Source: Ruminiclostridium sp.
GTDB lineage: Bacteria > Bacillota > Clostridia > Oscillospirales > Oscillospiraceae
Direction: 5' to 3'
NCBI GenBank assembly: GCA_017560855.1
Contig: JAFZEB010000192.1
Location: forward strand, 1 to 5,708
Length of the DNA: 5,708 nucleotides
Shown here: positions 1 to 4,187 of the stretch, piece by piece
Layout: the number at the start of each line of letters is the position of its first letter
Numbering within the stretch: the stretch's first letter is position 1
Position numbers and translations under genes: made by a program
Notes under the pieces: model-generated
Seen by the model: only the letters and a program-made list of their open reading frames with translations
Database searches by the model: none
Told to the model about the DNA's origin: nothing

Positions 1-317
1 GCTGCAATCAGTCCACCTGACGAATGACCCAACACGGCAACAGAATCACAAATCACATTTTCAATAAAGTCCATGATGTCGTTGCCGATACTGACCAGAT
101 TGTATTTTTCTGGATTGCGGGAACTCTTTCCGTGTCCATAATAATCTACCATGTACACATGGTAGTACTTTGCAAGTTTTGTAACAACATTATCGAAGCT
201 ACAAGAGTTTGTTCCCTGGGCATGAAGCAGTAATAATTTGTTTTTTGCGGTTCCAACCTCATAGTAGTTCAAAATACTGCTATCATCAATTTTATACTGT
301 GCATTATGAATCTTCAT
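1..317 (-). CDS. Alpha/beta hydrolase, N-terminal part (runs off left edge)
   Basis: Partial gene read leftwards from an ATG at 317-315; 105 complete codons are visible and the C-terminus lies outside the window. The protein begins MKIHNAQYKIDD and shows the alpha/beta-hydrolase layout: a strand LLLLHAQG (about 28-35) at the oxyanion-hole position, VDYYGHGKSS (57-66) matching the usual D-x-x-G-x-G-x-S loop, and the nucleophile elbow GHSSG (97-101) with Ser99 as predicted nucleophile. The acid and His of the triad would lie in the missing part. There is no signal peptide, so it is probably cytoplasmic. The substrate cannot be told; the family includes esterases, peptidases, lipases and dehalogenases. 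An in-frame TGA four codons upstream fixes the ATG as first possible start, and GAAAGTGAG (334-326) 8 nt ahead is a modest ribosome site. It is AT-richer than the neighbouring genes, which suggests separate acquisition (inference). Confidence 0.85.
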   Translation of the reverse strand, partial: MKIHNAQYKIDDSSILNYYEVGTAKNKLLLLHAQGTNSCSFDNVVTKLAKYYHVYMVDYYGHGKSSRNPEKYNLVSIGNDIMDFIENVICDSVAVLGHSSGGLIA

Positions 318-440
318 GTTGTATACTCACTTTCGTCTAAGGGAACATAATTATTTCTGTAAGTAAAAACTTCTTTATGAATAATCATCAGTCGAAGTGT
401 ATATTTTTTGCTCACCAATACTTATATAGGACAGCGAGTT
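318..440. other. AT-rich spacer between glycosylase and hydrolase genes
   Basis: This 123-nt gap lies between two genes that both read leftwards. It holds the hydrolase ribosome site (334-326 on minus). I found no convincing sigma-A promoter with both boxes at correct spacing. I also found no strong stem-loop with a U-tract that would end the glycosylase transcript, so read-through from the upstream pair into the hydrolase is possible. The drop in GC content begins here. Confidence 0.5.
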
Positions 441-1061
441 TTAATATGGAATCATATACCGCCAGAGAAAATCCACAGCTTCCTCGGCGTAGTCAATGCC
501 GATGCGCTTACTGGTCTGGATGTCCAGGGGATTCTGGTCTTCCTCCGGGGTGGTTAGCCCAACATCCTCCAGGCAGTCGCAGACGAACAGCTCGTTCCCC
601 GGTAGTGACATGCCGTTCTGCTGCCGGGTAAGCTGTAATGCTTTGCACAGTTTGCCCGGGCCGTTGAGGAAGTTCTTTTTCTGATAGGCCGACAGTTCAT
701 CTGGACTTTTCCCAAAACGGTTCCGGCTGATGAAGTCTAGCCCGCCACGGACCTGACCACCCCGAATGAGAACGGCGGCGGGTTCTCCCTCGGGTTCTGT
801 CACAAAGTTCAGGCAGTGGTGCATGCCATAGATGAGATAGATATAGGCCGTTCCAGGCGGGGCAAAAAGAGTCTCGGTTCGTTGGGTCCTCCGGTAGTTG
901 TAAGCATGACAGGCCTTGTCGCACCGACCAATGTATGCTTCGGTCTCGGTGATCCGCACCACCAGGGGTATGCCGTTTTGGATTCGTACCAGGTATTTTC
1001 CCAGCAGGTCCCGGGCCACCTGGCAGGTGTCCCGGTCATAGAATGCTTTGATGAGCTTCAC
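441..1061 (-). CDS. DNA-3-methyladenine glycosylase (Mpg/AAG family)
   Basis: A 206-residue protein of the Mpg/AAG family. It excises alkylated purines such as 3-methyladenine to start base-excision repair, acting as a monofunctional glycosylase in the cytoplasm. Aligning by eye to human AAG, the active site is intact: ETEAY (39-43) supplies the water-activating Glu41 and Tyr43, His52 lies in CHAY, Tyr75 in AYIYLIYGMH, Tyr78 at the position of the intercalating Tyr162, Asn85 equals Asn169 and Arg100 equals Arg182. NGPGKL (133-138) and RIGI (186-189) are further family motifs. The length is normal for bacterial members. The start is GTG at 1061-1059, 6 nt after a perfect AAGGAGG (1074-1068), and it overlaps the TGA of the upstream transferase gene as GTGA. 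One oddity is that the usual RAxEP after the conserved Arg reads RGGQV. Family assignment is secure. Confidence 0.95.
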   Translation of the reverse strand: MKLIKAFYDRDTCQVARDLLGKYLVRIQNGIPLVVRITETEAYIGRCDKACHAYNYRRTQRTETLFAPPGTAYIYLIYGMHHCLNFVTEPEGEPAAVLIRGGQVRGGLDFISRNRFGKSPDELSAYQKKNFLNGPGKLCKALQLTRQQNGMSLPGNELFVCDCLEDVGLTTPEEDQNPLDIQTSKRIGIDYAEEAVDFLWRYMIPY

Positions 1062-1558
1062 AGGGGGCCTCCTTCCAGCCAGATGATCTCGTCAGGGGCA
1101 GCTTCCTCCCCACAGACCCCTGCCCGCCAACCATCCCCGGCATAGGCCCCATAGCATAGGTCCTCCGGGGGCGTCTGCCCCCAAAGGGGCTTCAAGCCCT
1201 GCCCGGTGTACTTGCACCAGGCTTCTTTTCTGGTCCACAGGGTATAGAAGGCCGGCCAGTCTCCGCCCAGGGCCAGGTAACGGTTGTATTCCGCCTCGGT
1301 CAGGGCATATTTTGGCAGGGGATCCCGCCGGGGCCGGATGTCCTCAATGTCCACGCCAACCGGTCGTTCCGAGAGGGAGCACAGAATGAGGTCCTTGCTG
1401 TGGCTGATGCTGAACTGGATCTGGGGCAGGGCAGGGAAGTAGGGCTTGCCCAGTGGGGTCCGTGCCAGGGTCGGCAGGGGAAAGATACCGTATTCGATTT
1501 CCAGGACCCGTGCCAGAAAATCCTGGGTGGGACATTTTGTTGATCCGTATAGTTTCAT
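1058..1558 (-). CDS. 4'-phosphopantetheinyl transferase superfamily protein (Sfp-like)
   Basis: A 166-residue protein predicted to transfer the phosphopantetheine arm from coenzyme A to a serine of an acyl- or peptidyl-carrier protein. Visible motifs are GKPYF (37-41), FSISHS (49-54) with the CoA-binding His, GVDIED (68-73) with metal ligands Asp70 and Glu72, and WTRKEAWCK (108-116) with Glu112 and the conserved Lys. It is shorter than Sfp (about 220 residues), mostly at the N-terminus, but the catalytic core is complete. An in-frame TGA two codons before the ATG rules out a longer form. GAAAGG (1571-1566) lies 7 nt upstream of the start. It is first gene of a minus-strand pair with the DNA glycosylase, reading from the divergent promoter at 1626-1654. 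No carrier-protein, NRPS or PKS gene is visible, so its partner is unknown; it could serve as the cell's main ACP-activating enzyme or a secondary one. Confidence 0.9.
   Translation of the reverse strand: MKLYGSTKCPTQDFLARVLEIEYGIFPLPTLARTPLGKPYFPALPQIQFSISHSKDLILCSLSERPVGVDIEDIRPRRDPLPKYALTEAEYNRYLALGGDWPAFYTLWTRKEAWCKYTGQGLKPLWGQTPPEDLCYGAYAGDGWRAGVCGEEAAPDEIIWLEGGPL
1068..1074 (-). promoter_or_regulatory. Shine-Dalgarno site for the glycosylase, inside the transferase gene
   Basis: On the minus strand this reads AAGGAGG, a full match to the anti-Shine-Dalgarno core, 6 nt before the GTG at 1061-1059. It lies inside the last codons of the transferase gene. Its strength supports the GTG start and offsets the weaker start codon, and together with the GTGA overlap it suggests coupled translation. 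Confidence 0.85.
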
Positions 1559-1604
1559 GGGTCAGCCTTTCTTTCGGTTTCCGGGAAAAGAAGAACGGAA
1601 ACCC

Positions 1605-1633
1605 TTGCCAATGGTGGGGGTCTATATTATAAT
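1605..1633 (+). promoter_or_regulatory. Sigma-A promoter for murC
   Basis: TTGCCA (1605-1610, 5 of 6 matches to TTGACA) is followed after exactly 17 nt by a perfect TATAAT (1628-1633). Transcription would begin near 1640, giving a leader of about 77 nt before the murC ATG at 1717. This is the best promoter match in the window. It probably drives murC and perhaps the two peptidase genes behind it. Confidence 0.8.
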
Positions 1634-1636
1634 ATA
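1623..1636. repeat. Perfect 14-bp palindrome shared by two -10 boxes
   Basis: TATATTATAATATA is identical to its own reverse complement. It contains TATAAT on plus at 1628-1633 and on minus at 1631-1626, overlapping by 4 bp. It lies between divergent genes and acts as a common melting site for the two predicted promoters. Confidence 0.85.
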
Positions 1637-1654
1637 ACATTGCTGAAGTGTATA
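1626..1654 (-). promoter_or_regulatory. Probable sigma-A promoter for the transferase-glycosylase pair
   Basis: On the minus strand, TATACA (1654-1649, 4 of 6 matches to TTGACA) is followed after 17 nt by a perfect TATAAT (1631-1626). Transcription would begin near 1619, leaving a leader of about 60 nt before the ATG at 1558. The -10 box lies inside the same palindrome as the plus-strand -10 box, so the two promoters share DNA. The -35 box is the weaker element. Confidence 0.6.
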
Positions 1655-1668
1655 CAGACAAGGTCTGT
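1654..1668 (+). other. Small stem-loop in the murC leader
   Basis: ACAGAC (1654-1659), a 3-nt loop AAG, then GTCTGT (1663-1668) can form a 6-bp stem; a run of five T covers 1668-1672. The form resembles a weak intrinsic terminator or attenuator in the untranslated leader of murC. It could equally be an operator half-site pair for a DNA-binding regulator, or chance. It overlaps the end of the minus-strand -35 box by one base. Confidence 0.3.
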
Positions 1669-1716
1669 TTTTACGCACTGTTTATTATAGCTGAATGGAA
1701 AGGGTGTGTAAACCCA

Positions 1717-3099
1717 ATGGCAATAGATCGAATCCATGATTATCTGATCCCCGGCAAGCGGGCTCACCTGGTGGGTATCGGTGGTGTGTCCATGTCCCCC
1801 CTGGCAGAGGTCCTGAAGGGAGAGGGCATCCAGATCACCGGCTCCGACATGAAGGAGAGCGACACCGTCCAGCATCTGCGCAGCCTGGGCATCCCTGTGG
1901 TCATCGGCCACCTGCCTGAGAGTGTGGAGGGAGCTGACCTGATCATCCGCACCGCTGCCGTCCACGACTCCAACCCGGAGATCGCCGCCGCTCTGGCCAA
2001 GGGCATCCCCGTCTTCGAGCGGGCGGAAGCCTGGGGATCCATCATGCGCCGGTATGAGAATGCAGTTTGCATTTCCGGTACCCACGGTAAAACCTCCACC
2101 ACCTCCATGTGTACCCACATCGCCATGGCGGCCAGCATCGACCCCACGGTTATGATCGGCGGCACCCTGCCCCTGCTGGGCACCGGCCACCGGGTGGGCA
2201 AGGGCGACACCATCATTCTGGAGTCCTGTGAGTACTGCAACTCCTTCCTGTCCTTCTATCCCACTGTGGCGGTCATCCTGAACATCGAGGCTGACCACCT
2301 GGACTTCTTTGAGGATCTGCAGGATGTGGAGAAGTCCTTCCGCAAGTTTGCTGACCTGGTGCCTCCCACCGGCGCAGTCCTGGCCAACTGTGAGGACGAG
2401 AACACCATGAAGGCCCTGGAGGGTAAGGACAACGTCCTGACCTTCGGTGTGAAAAAGGGCGACTTCCATGCGGCCAACCTGACCTGGGATCATGGCTTCC
2501 CCACCTTCGATGTCCTGTGGAACGGCAAGCCTTCCGCCCACATTACCCTGCAGGTCCCCGGTATGCACAACGTCCAGAATGCCATTGCCGCTGCGGCCTC
2601 TGCTCTGGTTCTGGGTGTCTCCGGTGAGGCCATTGCCCGTGGTCTGTACAGCTACCACGGTGCCGGCCGCCGTTTTGAGTACAAGGGCACCGTAAAGGGG
2701 GCCAAGGTCTACGACGACTACGCCCATCACCCCAGCGAATTGAAGGCCCTGCTGAACATGGCTTCCAGCCTGGGCTATAAGCGGGTCATCTGTGCTTTCC
2801 AGCCCCATACTTACACCCGGACCCATGCACTCTTTGATGAGTTTGCCCAGGTTCTTCAGGGGGCGGATAAGGTCTTCCTGGCAGAGATTTTTGCGGCCCG
2901 TGAAAAGAACGAGGTTGGCATCTCCTCCGAGGATCTGGCCAAGGTGGTTCCCGGTGCCAAGGCAGCGCCCTCTCTGGAAGTCCTTACCGATTGGCTGTAC
3001 GACCTGGCCAGCCCCGGTGATCTGATCCTCACCGTGGGTGCAGGCGTCCTGTACACCGTGGCAGAGGAACTGGTCCGCCGCGGCGGAGAAGCCGAATAA
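1717..3099 (+). CDS. murC: UDP-N-acetylmuramate--L-alanine ligase MurC
   Basis: A 460-residue cytoplasmic Mur ligase that adds L-alanine to UDP-MurNAc using ATP, the first peptide-forming step of peptidoglycan precursor synthesis. The order of domains is typical: the UDP-binding GIGGVSMSPLA (20-30), the ATP P-loop GTHGKTSTT (121-129), NIEADHLD (189-196), HNVQN (284-288), GAGRRFE (315-321), DDYAHHPSE (333-341) and FQPHTYTR (361-368). The acidic metal-binding motif is ESCEY (169-173), a variant I associate with clostridial MurC rather than the EADES of E. coli. The C-terminal GAGD motif reads GAGV (441-444). An open frame continues back to 1648, but the ATG at 1717 gives the normal MurC N-terminus; its ribosome site is GGAAAGGG (1697-1704), spaced rather far at 12 nt. 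It stands alone here, with no other mur or ftsZ genes in view. Confidence 0.97.
   Translation: MAIDRIHDYLIPGKRAHLVGIGGVSMSPLAEVLKGEGIQITGSDMKESDTVQHLRSLGIPVVIGHLPESVEGADLIIRTAAVHDSNPEIAAALAKGIPVFERAEAWGSIMRRYENAVCISGTHGKTSTTSMCTHIAMAASIDPTVMIGGTLPLLGTGHRVGKGDTIILESCEYCNSFLSFYPTVAVILNIEADHLDFFEDLQDVEKSFRKFADLVPPTGAVLANCEDENTMKALEGKDNVLTFGVKKGDFHAANLTWDHGFPTFDVLWNGKPSAHITLQVPGMHNVQNAIAAAASALVLGVSGEAIARGLYSYHGAGRRFEYKGTVKGAKVYDDYAHHPSELKALLNMASSLGYKRVICAFQPHTYTRTHALFDEFAQVLQGADKVFLAEIFAAREKNEVGISSEDLAKVVPGAKAAPSLEVLTDWLYDLASPGDLILTVGAGVLYTVAEELVRRGGEAE
3074..3087. repeat. 14-bp GC palindrome at the 3' end of murC
   Basis: TCCGCCGCGGCGGA is a perfect palindrome lying in the codons for the last residues of MurC (Val-Arg-Arg-Gly-Gly). 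It can fold into a short strong hairpin in the mRNA. It may be a by-product of GC-rich Arg and Gly codons. Confidence 0.5.
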
Positions 3100-3114
3100 G
3101 ACAAGACGAAATGA

Positions 3115-3145
3115 CCGCGGGCGGGACTGGAGATCCTGCCCGCGG
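3115..3145 (+). other. GC-rich stem-loop between murC and the P1 peptidase
   Basis: CCGCGGGC (3115-3122) pairs perfectly with GCCCGCGG (3138-3145). GGGA (3123-3126) and TCCT (3134-3137) extend the stem to about 12 bp with one G-U pair, leaving a 7-nt loop. What follows is CCTTGCAAAATTAG, with no U-tract, so it is not a classical intrinsic terminator. It may stabilise the murC 3' end, pause transcription or mark a processing point. Confidence 0.55.
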
Positions 3146-3150
3146 CCTTG

Positions 3151-3175
3151 CAAAATTAGACCCCAATTTTGGGGT
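3151..3175 (+). other. Two mutually exclusive hairpins before the P1 peptidase start
   Basis: CAAAATT (3151-3157) is complementary to AATTTTG (3165-3171), and ACCCC (3160-3164) is complementary to GGGGT (3171-3175). The first loop contains the 5' arm of the second hairpin, so only one can form at a time. The ribosome site AGGAG (3179-3183) begins 3 nt after the second hairpin. Regulation of translation is possible but unproved. Confidence 0.4.
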
Positions 3176-3178
3176 TGC

Positions 3179-3183
3179 AGGAG
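3179..3183 (+). promoter_or_regulatory. Shine-Dalgarno site that decides the P1 peptidase start
   Basis: AGGAG lies 7 nt before the ATG at 3191 but only 1 nt before the in-frame ATG at 3185. Normal spacing therefore favours 3191 as the start. Confidence 0.75.
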
Positions 3184-3190
3184 TATGGTT

Positions 3191-4165
3191 ATGGAAAAAA
3201 TAGCGATACACGAGATCCCTGGCTTCTCTTTTGGCCAGGTGGAAGACCTGGAGGCAGGGACGGGCTGCACGGTCATCCTTTGCCCTGAGGGTGCGGTTAC
3301 CGGTGTGGATGTTCGAGGAGGTTCTCCCGGCACCCGGGACACCGATGCCCTGGACCCCACCTGCAACCGGGAACATGTCCACAGTGTGGTCCTCACCGGC
3401 GGTTCTGCCTTCGGCCTGGATGCCGCTGGCGGCGTAGCAAAGAAACTGGAAGAAGAGGGCATTGGCCGGGACGTGATGGTCACGGTGGTGCCCAACGTCT
3501 GCGCCGCCGTCCTCTTCGACCTGAAGTTTGGCCGAATGGATATCCGCCCAGATGGGGCCATGGGCTATGCCGCCTGTGAAAAGGCTCTGGAGGGCGGTCC
3601 CTTCCGGGAGGGCAACCACGGGGCTGGAACCGGCTGCACCGTGGGTAAGATTCGAGGCCCTCAGTTCGCCATGAAAGGCGGCATCGGGGCTTGCGCCTAT
3701 CGACAGGGTGATCTCATGGTGGGGGCCATTGTAGCCTGCAATGCCATGGGCGACGTGCTGGAAAAGGGCAAGATCATCGCCGGTTCCAGAAACGACGACA
3801 CTGGCTTTGCTGACAGCGAGGAATGGCTAATTGCCAACGGACGCCGTCAGAAGGACATTTTCAGCGGCAAGTTCGTGGGGGAGAACACCGTCATCGGCTG
3901 TGTGATCACCAACGCCGCCCTGAACAAGGCCCAGGCCAACAAGCTGGCGGCGGTGGCCCAGAACGGCATTGCCCGGGCGGTTCGTCCCGCTAACGCCACC
4001 TTTGACGGGGATGCCATCTTTGCCATGTGCCGGGGAACTGTCCCGGCTGATTCCGATGCCGTGGGCAGCATGGCGGCCCGTGCTGTGGAGGAGGCCATTG
4101 TCCGCTCGGTAAAGATGGCCGAGACCCTCCATGATCGTGTCGCCATTTGCGACCTGCCCTTTTAA
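3191..4165 (+). CDS. P1 family peptidase (DmpA/NylC-type self-processing N-terminal nucleophile hydrolase)
   Basis: A 324-residue protein of the P1/S58 family, which includes the aminopeptidase DmpA, beta-peptidyl aminopeptidases and the nylon-oligomer hydrolase NylC. Family signatures are TGGSAFGLDAAGGV (69-82), GAGTGCTVGK (144-153) and AMKGG (160-164). The most telling part is GENTVIG (230-236), followed by TFDGDAIFA (270-278). The spacing from Thr233 to Asp272 and Asp274 (39 and 41 residues) equals that from Thr267 to Asp306 and Asp308 in NylC. I therefore predict self-cleavage between Asn232 and Thr233, giving an alpha chain of about 232 residues and a beta chain of about 92 with Thr233 as N-terminal nucleophile. 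Asn184 may match Asn219 of NylC. There is no signal peptide, so it is likely cytoplasmic. The substrate is unknown; amino-terminal or cyclic amide hydrolysis is plausible. The frame stays open back into murC, but spacing to AGGAG favours this ATG. It is followed 22 nt later by an oligoendopeptidase gene. Confidence 0.9.
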   Translation: MEKIAIHEIPGFSFGQVEDLEAGTGCTVILCPEGAVTGVDVRGGSPGTRDTDALDPTCNREHVHSVVLTGGSAFGLDAAGGVAKKLEEEGIGRDVMVTVVPNVCAAVLFDLKFGRMDIRPDGAMGYAACEKALEGGPFREGNHGAGTGCTVGKIRGPQFAMKGGIGACAYRQGDLMVGAIVACNAMGDVLEKGKIIAGSRNDDTGFADSEEWLIANGRRQKDIFSGKFVGENTVIGCVITNAALNKAQANKLAAVAQNGIARAVRPANATFDGDAIFAMCRGTVPADSDAVGSMAARAVEEAIVRSVKMAETLHDRVAICDLPF

Positions 4166-4187
4166 TCCTGACAGAAAGGAATTGACT

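Noticed and set aside
24..233. Plus-strand open frame of 69 codons at the left end
   Set aside because: It is the complement of the alpha/beta hydrolase, whose minus-strand frame has the nucleophile elbow and loop motifs.
404..437. Terminator for the glycosylase gene near the T-run at 404-409
   Set aside because: The possible stem on minus has a two-base internal mismatch and is followed by A rather than U on the transcribed strand.
1648..1716. Longer MurC starting at the ATG at 1648
   Set aside because: It would begin about 8 nt after the predicted transcription start with no ribosome site, and the added residues do not resemble MurC.
3115..3145. Intrinsic terminator after murC
   Set aside because: The stem is strong but no U-tract follows on plus, and on minus the following bases are only loosely T-rich. 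Kept as a stem-loop, not called a terminator.
3038..3190. N-terminal extension of the P1 peptidase overlapping murC
   Set aside because: The extension reads through the murC end and the stem-loop and does not resemble the family N-terminus. AGGAG at 3179-3183 fits the ATG at 3191.
1627..3561. 644-codon open frame on minus, antisense to murC and the P1 gene
   Set aside because: It lies opposite two genes with full sets of family motifs. Its translation is low-complexity (rich in Gly, Gln, Val, Asp) with no recognisable domain, as expected from the complement of GC-rich codons.
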